Origin: DASXAI01 sp963728985
Lineage (GTDB): Bacteria; Actinomycetota; Acidimicrobiia; Acidimicrobiales; Ilumatobacteraceae
Length of the DNA: 64,000 nucleotides
Assembly: GCA_963728985.1 (NCBI GenBank)
Contig: CAVSME010000011.1
Location: forward strand, 1 to 64,000
Reading direction: 5' to 3'
How positions within the stretch are numbered: the first letter of the stretch is position 1; each line of letters starts with the position of its first letter. The notes below the pieces were generated by a model, which ran no database searches, was not told the origin of the DNA, and saw only the letters and a list, made by a program, of their open reading frames with translations. Positions 43,040-51,310 of this stretch are shown here, in pieces. Both the position numbers and the translations under genes were made by a program.

Positions 43040-43721
43040 CCTCGCTCGGGACGAACCCGGCGGCGGCCAGCCGCCGCAACCACACGGCGCGACCGAAGAG
43101 CCCGAGCCGGTGCGTCTCGTGCACCACCTCGACCGACCCATCGGCGTCGCGCAACAGGAAGACGTACTCGGTCGAGATCGACGTGTCCGCCGGATCCGGA
43201 TCCCACGACCACTCGAGGAAGCGCACGGCCCGCCCGTCGGCACCGTCGTGGCCGCCGTGGTCGGTGTCCTCGGCGAACGTCTCGGCGATCTGGTCGGGGA
43301 TGAAGACGGCCACACCGCCGGGCCGGCAGTGCACGTACGCCGTCTCGATGGCCTGGCGCAGGTCGTCCTCCGTCACCATGTAGTCGACGGCGTCGTGCAC
43401 GAACACCGCGTCGAACGTGCGCCCCAACCGCACGGTGCGCATGTCTCCCCGGTGATGCTCGCACTCGGGGTTGAGCCGTCGTGACCCCTCCAGCATGGCG
43501 CCCGACAAATCCACCAACGTCATCGTGAAGCTGGCCTTGAGGTGGAGGGCGTTGTGCCCGCCACCGCTGCCGAGCTCGAGCACGTCGTGCACGGGGATGG
43601 CGGCCGACCGCAGCATCGTGGCCGCGTAGGCCGCCTCCTCGGTGTACTCCTCGGGCGGCGAGATCAGCGGCCACCACGGGGCCAGCTCACCGTAGAAGCG
43701 GTGGCCCTCCTCGTCGACCAT
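42972..43721 (-). CDS. SAM-dependent methyltransferase (class I)
   Basis: The 249-residue protein has motif I VLELGSGGGHNALHLKA, motif II TMTLVDLSGAMLEGSRRLNP, motif IV TFDAVFVHDAVDYM and RPGGVAVFIPDQIAETF. An N-terminal FYGELAPWWPLISPPEEY resembles many small-molecule methyltransferases. Substrate unknown. The 3' end overlaps lysR by 68 bases on the opposite strand. The start lies 23 bases from the divergent molybdoenzyme start. Confidence 0.83.
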   Translation of the reverse strand: MVDEEGHRFYGELAPWWPLISPPEEYTEEAAYAATMLRSAAIPVHDVLELGSGGGHNALHLKASFTMTLVDLSGAMLEGSRRLNPECEHHRGDMRTVRLGRTFDAVFVHDAVDYMVTEDDLRQAIETAYVHCRPGGVAVFIPDQIAETFAEDTDHGGHDGADGRAVRFLEWSWDPDPADTSISTEYVFLLRDADGSVEVVHETHRLGLFGRAVWLRRLAAAGFVPSEVTEVTTEDRPPRQLFVAQRPAR

Positions 43722-43744
43722 CGCCGCAACCTACGCTGGTCGGG

Positions 43745-45874
43745 ATGGACGAGGTGCGCACGTTCTGCCGGATCTGCGAGCCGTCGTGCGGACTCGTGGC
43801 CCACGTCGACGGAGGCGCCCTGGTCAAGCTCACGCCCGATCGCGACCATCCGGTCACGAAGGGCTTCGCCTGCCACAAGGGCCTGGCCGCGGTGGACGTG
43901 CACCACGACCCCGACCGGCTCGATGATCCGCTGCTGCATGACGCCGACGGATCGCGCCGCGCCGTATCTTGGGACGAGGCGATGGCCTTCACGGCGCGGC
44001 GCCTGCAAGCGGTGATCGCCGACCACGGCCCCGGCGCGGTCAGTGCATACATCGGCAATCCCACAGCGTTCAACGCGCTGGCGACGCTCCACCTCGGCGC
44101 GCTGATCTACTCCATCGGCGTCCGCCGCACCTTCTCGTCGGGGACGCAGGACTGCGCCAACAAGTTCGTGGCGTCGGAAGCCGTGTTCGGCACGTCCACC
44201 GTCCACCCCATCCCCGATCTCGAGCACACCGACCTCTGCCTCATCATCGGCGAGAACCCGCGGGCATCGCAGGGCAGCTTCTACTCCATCCCGAACCTGC
44301 TCGGTGAGCTCCGCCGAGCGACGGCACGCGGCGCCCGCATCGTGTTCGTGAACCCACGCCGCATCGAGACACCCGAGCGGGGCGTGGGCGACACCGTCCT
44401 GATCCGGCCCGACACCGATGTGTGGTTCCTGGCTGCCCTCCTCCACGAGATCGACCGGCTCAGCGGGTTCGACGCCGGCGTGCTGGAGCGCCACGGCAGC
44501 CATGTGGCCGAGCTGCGCCAGTTCCTCGCCGCCTATCCAGCCGAGCGCGTCGCCGCCGTGACGGGCGTGCCGGCGGCCGCGGTGCGGGAGCTGGCAGCGG
44601 CGTGGGTGGCGACGCCACGGGCGTCAGTGCACGCGTCCACCGGCGTCAACATGGGCCGACAGGGGACGCTCGCCTACTGGCTCGTGCACATGCTGTCGTT
44701 CGTGACCGGTCGGCTCGACGTGGAGGGCGGCAACCTCAAGAGCGACGGCTTCTACGCCAACGCTCGCGCCGGCGCCGGCGTGCCCGACAACGGGTACGTC
44801 GACACCGAGTACGGGCGGCTGCGGCGCGGCGCACTGCCCGGCACCCTGCTGGCCGACGCCATCCTCGACAGCGACGAGCCCATACGCGCTCTCATCGTGC
44901 TGGCCGGCAACCCTGTGCTGTCCATCGCCGGCGAGGAGCGGCTGCGCAAGGCCTTCGAGCAACTCGAGCTGCTCGTCGTGATCGACATCTACCCGAGCGC
45001 CACCGCCGAGCTGGCCCACGTGATCCTGCCGTCGACGGACATGTACGAGCGCGACGACCTCAACGTCGTCAACATCGGCACCAGCGCCCAGCCGTTCGTG
45101 CAGTACACGCCGTCCGTCGTCGAACCGAAGGGTGAGCGCCGGCCCGAGTGGTGGATCGCCCACCGGCTCCTCCAGGAGCTGGGCCGCAAGTCCATGCTCG
45201 ACGACCCCGAACCCGATCCGTGGGCCAAGTGGCGCCACATGTTGCAGAGCGGCAGCGGCGTGGATCTCGCCGAGTTGCAGCGAGACCACCCCGTGCGCGT
45301 GCTCCCGCGCCCGACGCCGGGACACTTCTACGAGCAGCAGGTCTTCACGGGCGACGGCCGCGTCGACTGCTGCCCTCCATCGTTCGCCGCCGCCCTCGAC
45401 CGATGCCACAACCTGTTCGCCGAGGCCGACGCGGGCCACCGCGGCCTGCGGCTCATCCACGGGCGCGACGCGTGGATGCACAACTCGTGGTTCGCCAACG
45501 TGCCCCGCATGAAGCGCGGCGGCCGCACCACCAACCCGCTGTCGATGCATCCCGACGACGCTGCTGGACTCGGGCTGGCCGACGGAGACGCCGTGCACGT
45601 CGCCAGTGCCCACGGTGAGATCGAAGCGGTGGTGGCGCACGACCCCGACCTCATGCCCGGTGTCGTCTCGATGGTGCACGGTTGGGGTCACGCCGCCAGC
45701 CCGGGCCTGCGCGTCGCCCGCGCTCATCCTGGTGCCAACCCGAACGCGCTGCTGCCGGCGGGCGAGGGCAGCTTCGAGCCCCTGTCGAGCCAGGCGCACA
45801 TGACCGGCATCCCGGTGACGGTCGTGTCTGCGTCGGCCTCCTCCGCTCCGCTTCGGCGGCCTCCTACTCGCTGA
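43745..45874 (+). CDS. Molybdopterin-dependent oxidoreductase with N-terminal Fe4S4 site
   Basis: The 709-residue protein starts MDEVRTFCRICEPSCGLVAH. Cys8, Cys11, Cys15 and Cys43 form the Fe4S4 site of the FdhF/NasA-type family. RTFSSGTQDCANKFVAS places Cys137 where a Mo or W ligand is expected. DLCLIIGENPRASQGS and GGRTTNPLSMHPDDAAGLGL (C-terminal molydopterin-dinucleotide-binding domain) follow. No twin-arginine signal, so cytoplasmic. The substrate class (formate, nitrate, other) cannot be fixed. The C-terminal tail (VSASASSAPLRRPPTR) is encoded by a REP-like element. Confidence 0.87.
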   Translation: MDEVRTFCRICEPSCGLVAHVDGGALVKLTPDRDHPVTKGFACHKGLAAVDVHHDPDRLDDPLLHDADGSRRAVSWDEAMAFTARRLQAVIADHGPGAVSAYIGNPTAFNALATLHLGALIYSIGVRRTFSSGTQDCANKFVASEAVFGTSTVHPIPDLEHTDLCLIIGENPRASQGSFYSIPNLLGELRRATARGARIVFVNPRRIETPERGVGDTVLIRPDTDVWFLAALLHEIDRLSGFDAGVLERHGSHVAELRQFLAAYPAERVAAVTGVPAAAVRELAAAWVATPRASVHASTGVNMGRQGTLAYWLVHMLSFVTGRLDVEGGNLKSDGFYANARAGAGVPDNGYVDTEYGRLRRGALPGTLLADAILDSDEPIRALIVLAGNPVLSIAGEERLRKAFEQLELLVVIDIYPSATAELAHVILPSTDMYERDDLNVVNIGTSAQPFVQYTPSVVEPKGERRPEWWIAHRLLQELGRKSMLDDPEPDPWAKWRHMLQSGSGVDLAELQRDHPVRVLPRPTPGHFYEQQVFTGDGRVDCCPPSFAAALDRCHNLFAEADAGHRGLRLIHGRDAWMHNSWFANVPRMKRGGRTTNPLSMHPDDAAGLGLADGDAVHVASAHGEIEAVVAHDPDLMPGVVSMVHGWGHAASPGLRVARAHPGANPNALLPAGEGSFEPLSSQAHMTGIPVTVVSASASSAPLRRPPTR

Positions 45875-45920
45875 CGCTCGACAATCCGGCCGCCGCCCGG
45901 ACGCCGCCGCACTGCGGCGC
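45830..45920 (+). repeat. REP-like element, copy 2 (convergent intergenic, overlaps a gene end)
   Basis: It contains GCCTCCTACTCGCTGACGCT (with the molybdoenzyme stop TGA), then CGACAATCCGGCCGCCGCCC, then the hairpin CGCCGC-ACT-GCGGCG at about 45904-45918. Order and wording match copies 1 and 3. It fills the gap between the convergent molybdoenzyme and hydrolase genes. Confidence 0.55.
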
Positions 45921-45924
45921 CACT

Positions 45925-46890
45925 TCACAGGCTGCTCAGGAACTCCAGCAGCGCCTCGTTGACCTCGGCCGGACGCTCCTGCTGCGTCCAATGGCCGCAG
46001 CCGGGCAGGATGATCGAGCGGTGCAGGCGGGGCAGCGTCTTGGGGAAGCGATCGATCGACGGCTGACCCCAGATGGTGGGCCCGTCGCGCTCGCCGCCCA
46101 CGAACAGGGCCGGCACCTCGATGGGGCGACCGCGGAACACGGAGAGGTCCTCCCAGTCGCGATCGACGTTGCGGTAGCGGTTGAGCCCACCGGTGAAGCC
46201 GGTGCGCTCGAACTCTCCGGCGTAGACATCGAGATCCTCGTCGGTGAGCCACTCCGGCATGGGTGACGGGTAGGCGAAGCGGTCGCGCATCTGACCGCCG
46301 TGCGGGATGGTGGCCACCGTCCCCGACGGATCAGGCCGCGGCGCGTCGCCCGACGCAGTGAAGTAGAAGCCGAGCAGCCACAACCGCACGTCCTGCTCCA
46401 GCTCGGCCTCGGCTCGGCCCGGCTCCTGGAAGTACTCGATGTAGAACTCCTCGGCGCCGCCCATCGCCCGGAACGCCGCGGTCGGTCGCGTGTCGCCGGC
46501 CGCCGCGAACGGAACCGACAGGCCGGCGACGGCGCGGAAGACGTCGGGCCGCATGAGCGCCGAGTTCCATGCGATGGGCGCGCCCCAGTCGTGGCCGACC
46601 ACGACGGCGGCGTCCTCTCCGAGCGCTCGCACCAGGCCGACGTTGTCGGCCACGTGCTGCACCATGCGGTAGGCGTCGATCGCCGTGGGCGCCGACGACC
46701 GGCCGTAGCCCCGGACATCGATGGCCAGCGCCCGGTAGCCGGCGGCGGCCAGCGCCGGCAGCTGGTGGCGGTACGAGTACCACGACTCGGGGAAGCCGTG
46801 GACCAGGAGCACCAAGGGACCCTCGCCCTGCTCCACGTAGTGCAGCCGGATGCCGTTGACCGACACCACGCCATGACGCCAGTCCGTCAT
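45925..46890 (-). CDS. Alpha/beta hydrolase, epoxide-hydrolase-like
   Basis: ATG 46890 gives 321 residues. LLVHGFPESWYSYRHQLPAL contains the HGFP oxyanion motif, VVVGHDWGAPIAWN has nucleophile Asp101 as in epoxide hydrolases and haloalkane dehalogenases, and PGCGHWTQQERPAEVN carries the catalytic His. An aspartate nucleophile with a cap domain containing tyrosines favours epoxide hydrolase. The gene follows an enoyl-CoA hydratase on the same strand with a 5-base gap and is likely co-transcribed. Confidence 0.85.
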   Translation of the reverse strand: MTDWRHGVVSVNGIRLHYVEQGEGPLVLLVHGFPESWYSYRHQLPALAAAGYRALAIDVRGYGRSSAPTAIDAYRMVQHVADNVGLVRALGEDAAVVVGHDWGAPIAWNSALMRPDVFRAVAGLSVPFAAAGDTRPTAAFRAMGGAEEFYIEYFQEPGRAEAELEQDVRLWLLGFYFTASGDAPRPDPSGTVATIPHGGQMRDRFAYPSPMPEWLTDEDLDVYAGEFERTGFTGGLNRYRNVDRDWEDLSVFRGRPIEVPALFVGGERDGPTIWGQPSIDRFPKTLPRLHRSIILPGCGHWTQQERPAEVNEALLEFLSSL

Positions 46891-46895
46891 GTCCG

Positions 46896-47630
46896 CTACT
46901 TCCGGGCGCTCAGACGCTCGCGCATGTCCGGGCCGGCGCCGGGGCTGTTGGCCCCCTCCCAGTCGAGCCCGGCCTGCAGGAAGTGCTCCTGGCTCTCGCG
47001 CGTGAGCATCTTGTCGGCGCGGCTGGTGAACCACGAGTTGGCGGCGATGGCGCCCGCCGACTCGGCGATCGCGGCGTCGAGCTCCTCGTCGGGCACGCAC
47101 CGCACGGCCAGCCCGATGGCCGCGGCCTCCGTGCCGGAGACGATCCGACCCGTGTACATCATCTCGCGTGCTCTGGCGATGCCGATGCGGCGCGGGAGGC
47201 GCTGGCTCATGCCCCACGTCGGGCTCATGGCCCACTTGCCGTGCGTGTCGGCGAAGCGGGCCGACTCGGCGGCGATGATGTAGTCGCACGCCAGCGCCAG
47301 CTCGAGGGCGCCGGTGTAGCAGTAGCCGTGCACGGCGGCGATGACCGGCTGCGGCAGGGCCTCGATCAGCAGCAGCGTCTCGGGCTGGTAGCGCGGCGAC
47401 GGGGCGCGCTCGCCGGACTCGATCGCCTTGAGGTCGTTGCCGGCCGAGAACGCCCGCCCGGCGCCCCGCAAGACGACGGCGGCCACGGTGTCGGTGGCGG
47501 CGGCGAGGGCCTCCAGATGGGCGTGCAGCTCGACGAACAGCGCCGGACTCAGCGCGTTGAGGACCTCGGGCCGCTGCAGCGTGAGCGTCGCCACGGCATC
47601 CTGGTCCTGCCTGGTCACGAGTTCCGTCAC
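46896..47630 (-). CDS. Enoyl-CoA hydratase/isomerase family protein
   Basis: The 244-residue crotonase-fold protein has LQRPEVLNALSPALFVELHA, LRGAGRAFSAGNDLKAIES and HGYCYTGALELALACDYIIA (oxyanion hole and helix), then ADTHGKWAMSPTWGMSQRLP. The typical hydratase Glu pair is only partly matched, with Glu in GALELAL and Pro-Thr at the second site, so isomerase or related activity is possible. It lies directly upstream of the epoxide-hydrolase-like gene on the same strand. Confidence 0.85.
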   Translation of the reverse strand: MTELVTRQDQDAVATLTLQRPEVLNALSPALFVELHAHLEALAAATDTVAAVVLRGAGRAFSAGNDLKAIESGERAPSPRYQPETLLLIEALPQPVIAAVHGYCYTGALELALACDYIIAAESARFADTHGKWAMSPTWGMSQRLPRRIGIARAREMMYTGRIVSGTEAAAIGLAVRCVPDEELDAAIAESAGAIAANSWFTSRADKMLTRESQEHFLQAGLDWEGANSPGAGPDMRERLSARK

Positions 47631-47711
47631 GATGCCCTCCCCAGGGTCGGCGTCGAGCAGACCCTAACGGTCGCACCGCGGCGAGGCCGCAGCCGCCACT
47701 ACCGTGCGCCG

Positions 47712-48485
47712 ATGGAACGAGTCTCGATCCGGGGCGAGATGCTGGCCGTCCGCCGTGACGGCACCGGGCCCGAGCCGCTCGTGCTCGTGCACGGCTTCCA
47801 GAACGACGCGTCGGCGTGGCAGCCACTCGTGGACCGGCTCGATCTCGATCGGTTCACCGTGGTGCGCTTCGACCTCGCCGGCTGCGGTGCCAGCTCCCGA
47901 CCGGCCACGCCGGCGCGCTGCACGATCGACCAGTACGCGCTCGACCTCCTCGCCCTGTGCGACCACGAGGGCCTCGACCACCCCGTCGCCATCGGCCACA
48001 GCCTGGGTGGAGGCACGGTGCTGCGGGCGGCGCTCGGGCGGAGCGGGGCCTTCCGGGCGATGGTGCTGGTGGCACCCGTCTCGACCTCAGGCCTCGACTT
48101 CGTCCCACCCGAGCGCTTCGGCGCGCTGAGCCGTCCCACCCGCGAGCAGCAGGTCGAGCTGGCGCGCGCCGCGTTCCGCCACCCGCCGGCCGACCTCGGC
48201 CCGTTGATGGCGGTCATCGACCAGGCCAGTGCCGAGCACATCGAAGGCGCCGCCGGGTCCATGCGGAACTTCACGATCGCGCCGGATCTCGCCGGACTGG
48301 AAGCCCGGGTCCTGCTGGTGTGTGGCGACCGTGACAACCATGTGCCGGTGCGCAACCACCTGGCCACGTGGCGGGCCATCCGCCGCTGCGGCCTCCAGGT
48401 CTACTTCGACGTCGGCCACGTCCCGTTCCAGGAGTGCCCGGACCGGTTCGCCGACGACCTCCTGCGGTTCGTGGACGGGCTCTAG
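47712..48485 (+). CDS. Alpha/beta hydrolase
   Basis: The 257-residue protein from ATG 47712 contains LVLVHGFQNDASAWQPLVDR, AIGHSLGGGTVLRAAL (nucleophile Ser), VLLVCGDRDNHVPVRNH (Asp) and VYFDVGHVPFQECPDRF (His). The fold is that of small-molecule esterases, C-C hydrolases and haloperoxidase-like enzymes. No signal peptide. It is divergent from the hydratase/epoxide hydrolase pair (81 bases), so the three could share a promoter region. Confidence 0.82.
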   Translation: MERVSIRGEMLAVRRDGTGPEPLVLVHGFQNDASAWQPLVDRLDLDRFTVVRFDLAGCGASSRPATPARCTIDQYALDLLALCDHEGLDHPVAIGHSLGGGTVLRAALGRSGAFRAMVLVAPVSTSGLDFVPPERFGALSRPTREQQVELARAAFRHPPADLGPLMAVIDQASAEHIEGAAGSMRNFTIAPDLAGLEARVLLVCGDRDNHVPVRNHLATWRAIRRCGLQVYFDVGHVPFQECPDRFADDLLRFVDGL

Positions 48486-48488
48486 CAG

Positions 48489-48797
48489 TCAGTCCGAGGA
48501 CGGGAGGGGCTTGGCGCCCTTCATCGGCAACGCCACCCCGTCGATCGACAGGGAACCGTCGCCCGCCTTCGTGACCAGCACTTCCAGCCCGCTCTCCTCG
48601 TCGGCGAAGCGCTTGCCCACGGCTGACGGCTCGGCGAAATCAGGGTTGACGGTGAGCCCGCTCGGGCGCTCCTCACCCTGGGGAACCATGGGATGACCCC
48701 CGCACTCCAGCGTCTTGGGGCTCGAGGCCGCCCGTACCACGATGACTTCGGTGTCGCTCACCGCACTACGCCAGCGAGACCCGGATTTCAGCTCCAT
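48489..48797 (-). CDS. Small conserved hypothetical protein
   Basis: This 102-residue protein begins MELKSGSRWRSAVSDTEVIV with VRAASSPKTLECGGHPMVPQ and ends in a beta-rich segment (GLEVLVTKAGDGSLSIDGVA). I recall similar short proteins with the same opening and CGG motif next to acyl-CoA ligase and hydratase genes in actinobacteria, but no function is known to me. It has one cysteine and one histidine close together (CGGHP), possibly a metal or ligand site. It converges on the upstream hydrolase gene with a 3-base gap. Confidence 0.65.
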   Translation of the reverse strand: MELKSGSRWRSAVSDTEVIVVRAASSPKTLECGGHPMVPQGEERPSGLTVNPDFAEPSAVGKRFADEESGLEVLVTKAGDGSLSIDGVALPMKGAKPLPSSD

Positions 48798-48877
48798 GTG
48801 ACAATGATCGCACGCGTTGCCTCCCGATCGGGAATGCGCCGCTCAGAGGTCTGGTCGGGTCCACGACCGGGAACATG

Positions 48878-48892
48878 TGTGTGAGTCACACA
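48878..48892 (+). promoter_or_regulatory. MarR-type operator upstream of the DUF3224-marR operon
   Basis: TGTGTGA-G-TCACACA is a perfect 7-1-7 palindrome ending 18 bases before the DUF3224 ATG, directly upstream of the ribosome-binding site GAGGAGG. MarR dimers bind such short palindromes over their own promoters, and the second gene of this operon is a MarR protein. Autorepression is the likely meaning. Confidence 0.6.
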
Positions 48893-48910
48893 TCATGAGG
48901 AGGTCGCATC

Positions 48911-49306
48911 ATGACGACGGCCAAAGGCCAGTTCGAGCTGGCCTCATGGAACGAAGACACCTACGACGAGCTCGGCAGCGGGGGCAAGCTCACCCGCGCC
49001 AGCGTGACGCAGCAGTTCTCCGGCGACGTGACCGGTGCCGGTGCCGTCGAGTGGCTGATGTGCTACCAGGCCGACGGCACCGCCCGGTTCGTCGGCTGGC
49101 AGAAGGTCGACGGCGCCGTCGGGGGCACCGAGGGCAGCTTCGTGCTGGAGACGGCGGGCGACTTCGACGGCGGCCAGGCCACCGGGCAGTGGACGGTGGT
49201 GGCCGGCTCCGGCACCGGCGGCCTCGCCGGGATGACCGGCACGGGTCGCTTCGAGGCCCCGCACGGCCCGACGGCCACGTTCACCCTGGACTACCAGCTC
49301 GGGTGA
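48911..49306 (+). CDS. DUF3224 domain protein
   Basis: The 131-residue protein (MTTAKGQFELASWNEDTYDE) has the allene-oxide-cyclase-like beta-barrel pattern of DUF3224: SVTQQFSGDVTGAGAVEWLM, SFVLETAGDFDGGQATGQWT and a terminal TGRFEAPHGPTATFTLDYQL. No catalytic site is known. Members typically accompany a MarR or similar regulator and may bind small hydrophobic molecules. The stop overlaps the marR start (GTGA). Confidence 0.85.
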   Translation: MTTAKGQFELASWNEDTYDELGSGGKLTRASVTQQFSGDVTGAGAVEWLMCYQADGTARFVGWQKVDGAVGGTEGSFVLETAGDFDGGQATGQWTVVAGSGTGGLAGMTGTGRFEAPHGPTATFTLDYQLG

Positions 49307-49839
49307 GCGTGGCGCCGCCCGGCGGCCAGGCCGAGAACCTGCTCGGCGCCTTCGGTCTGGCCATCGCCGATCGCATGTACCGGGGACTGGCCGACGCCGT
49401 CGAGCAGGGGCCGACCGGGGCCGCCGCCCTCTCGGCCCTCGACCAGTTCCTCCACGATCCCACGATCGACCTGCTGCGCCACGTGCTGGGGCTGACGCCG
49501 TCGGGCACCGTGCGGCTGGTCGACCGCCTCGCCGAGGCCGGCCTGGTGCGCCGGGGCCATGGGCCTGATCGCCGCTCGGTCGCCGTGACGCTCACCCCGG
49601 CCGGGCGGCGAGCGGCGCAGCGGATCGCCGAGTCGAGGCGGCGCGTCCTGCACGACGCGCTGGCCGTGCTCACGCCCGACGAGCGCCGCCAGTTCGGTGC
49701 CCTGGCCGGCCGGGTGCTGGCGGGGCTGGACCGGCCGTCCGGTGCGGCGGGCTGGATGTGCCGGCTGTGCGACCTCGAGGCGTGCGGCCGGTCCGGCGGC
49801 CACTGCCCCGTCGCCGGACCCGACGCGCCGCACTTCTAG
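49303..49839 (+). CDS. MarR-family regulator with C-terminal cysteine cluster
   Basis: GTG 49303 overlaps the DUF3224 stop. The 178-residue protein has the winged helix TIDLLRHVLGLTPSGTVRLV, DRLAEAGLVRRGHGPDRRSV, then the wing and dimer helices, and finally WMCRLCDLEACGRSGGHCPV. The last segment has four cysteines (CxxC, C, C), suited to metal binding or thiol sensing. The palindrome at 48878-48892 is the natural operator. Confidence 0.83.
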   Translation: MSVAPPGGQAENLLGAFGLAIADRMYRGLADAVEQGPTGAAALSALDQFLHDPTIDLLRHVLGLTPSGTVRLVDRLAEAGLVRRGHGPDRRSVAVTLTPAGRRAAQRIAESRRRVLHDALAVLTPDERRQFGALAGRVLAGLDRPSGAAGWMCRLCDLEACGRSGGHCPVAGPDAPHF

Positions 49840-49919
49840 CGTCGCCATCCCCGGATCGGCGTCCGACACCGACGTCAACGGTGACGCTCGGTGGCCGACA
49901 TCGGGTGCGATCGCTCAAT

Positions 49920-50013
49920 GGGTGCGAGACGACCCGCCAGGCGACGGAATCGGCACCCCTGACCCGATCCGCACCCAAAGCCGCTCGCCTCTTCTCACCC
50001 TTCGTGGCGACCG
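49920..50013 (+). repeat. Dispersed intergenic repeat, related to the core of the 58.2-kb insertion
   Basis: The order GGGTGCGA, CGCCAGGCG, ATCGGCACCCCTGACC, GCACCCAA, CGCTCGCC, CGTGGCGACCG parallels 58240-58324 block for block. It lies between the convergent marR and GH1 genes. The rest of 49840-50119 holds no gene that I can see. Confidence 0.5.
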
Positions 50014-50119
50014 CTCGATCGGCGGCGCCGGGTGTCGACAAACGTGGAATCAGGGAGGTCCCTGGCCTCGGCCGCACGTCAGTTCGCGCCGCCGTGGTCG
50101 TCGCCAGTCGGGACCCCGT

Positions 50120-51310
50120 TCAGGAGATGACGCGCTCGGGGAGGGCGTTGGCCCGCACGACATCGGCCAGCCACCACGCCGACGGCTTGGGCGTGCGGGT
50201 GAACGTGGCGCGGTCCACGTCGACGAGGCCGAAACGGGGTCCGTAGCCGTACGCCCACTCGAAGTTGTCGAGCAGGCTCCAGTACGTGTAGCCGCGCACG
50301 TCGACACCGTCGTCGACGCAGCGCAGCACGCCGGCCAGCGCCGTGCCCACGAAGTCGACGCGCTGGTCGTCGTCGTCGGTGCCGATCCCGTTCTCCGTGA
50401 CCAGGAGCGGAACCTCGCCCTCGGTGTAGGTCCACGCCCGCCGCAGGCACGCCTCGAGCGCCTGGGGCCAGTGCTCGTACCCCATCGGCAGGACGGGCAC
50501 GCCCTCCTCGTTGCCCACGAGGCCGTCGGGGCCGACGCGCTCGCGCGTGTACACCTGCACGCCCAGGAAGTCGTCGCCCTCGGTGGCGTCGAGGAAGACG
50601 TCCTCCATCGAGCGCACGATCTGGTCGCGCTTGGCCTCGCCCCCGTCGACCGCTTGGTAGTCGGCCATCGACAGCGTGAGCCCGACGGGTACGTCCGGTG
50701 CGCCCGTGCGGATGGCGTCGGCCGCCTTCACGTGGGCCTCGCAGAAGTGGTCGCCGACCCGGCGGCGCACGGACGGCTCCCGCCGCCCCGGCGGGAAGAC
50801 ACCCGTCTGGTAGCCGTGGAGGGCCACGATGTTGGGCTCGTTGATGGTGCACGCCCGCCGCATCACCGGCGCCAGCGCCCGCGCCGCCCGCTCGCAGAAC
50901 CGAGCGAAGGCGTCGACGGTGCGGGGCTCGGCCCAGCCGCCGCGAGCGGCCAGCCAGCGCGGCGTCGTGAAGTGATGGAAGGTCACCACAGGGTCGACGC
51001 CGGCCTCGAGGAGGGCTTCGCCGATGCGGCGGTAGTGGTCGAGGGCGGCCCGGGAGAACTCGCCTTCCTCGGGCTCGATGCGGCTCCACTCGATCGAGAA
51101 CCGGTAGCTGCCGAGGCCGAGCTGGCGGCACAGGCTCACGTCGTCGTTCCATCGATGCCACGAGTCGCACGCGTCGCCACTGGGTTCGGTGCAGCCCGAC
51201 GACGGCGTGTGCTCCCAATCCCACCAGTCGTTGTTCCAGTTGCCGCCTTCGATCTGATGGGCCGCGGTGGCAGCACCCCACTCGAAGCCCACGGGGAACG
51301 AGCCCGTCAT
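50120..51310 (-). CDS. Glycoside hydrolase family 1 (beta-glucosidase-like)
   Basis: ATG 51310 overlaps the acyl-CoA ligase stop (ATGA). The 396-residue protein begins FPVGFEWGAATAAHQIEGGN, the GH1 N-terminal signature. Acid/base Glu158 is in CTINEPNIVALHGYQ and nucleophile Glu306 in PLLVTENGIGTDD. TYWSLLDNFEWAYGYGPRFG is the aglycone-site motif. No signal peptide, so intracellular. At 396 residues it is somewhat shorter than the usual 440-480. Coupling to an acyl-CoA ligase is unusual and suggests release of an acid-bearing aglycone that is then activated (inference). Confidence 0.88.
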   Translation of the reverse strand: MTGSFPVGFEWGAATAAHQIEGGNWNNDWWDWEHTPSSGCTEPSGDACDSWHRWNDDVSLCRQLGLGSYRFSIEWSRIEPEEGEFSRAALDHYRRIGEALLEAGVDPVVTFHHFTTPRWLAARGGWAEPRTVDAFARFCERAARALAPVMRRACTINEPNIVALHGYQTGVFPPGRREPSVRRRVGDHFCEAHVKAADAIRTGAPDVPVGLTLSMADYQAVDGGEAKRDQIVRSMEDVFLDATEGDDFLGVQVYTRERVGPDGLVGNEEGVPVLPMGYEHWPQALEACLRRAWTYTEGEVPLLVTENGIGTDDDDQRVDFVGTALAGVLRCVDDGVDVRGYTYWSLLDNFEWAYGYGPRFGLVDVDRATFTRTPKPSAWWLADVVRANALPERVIS

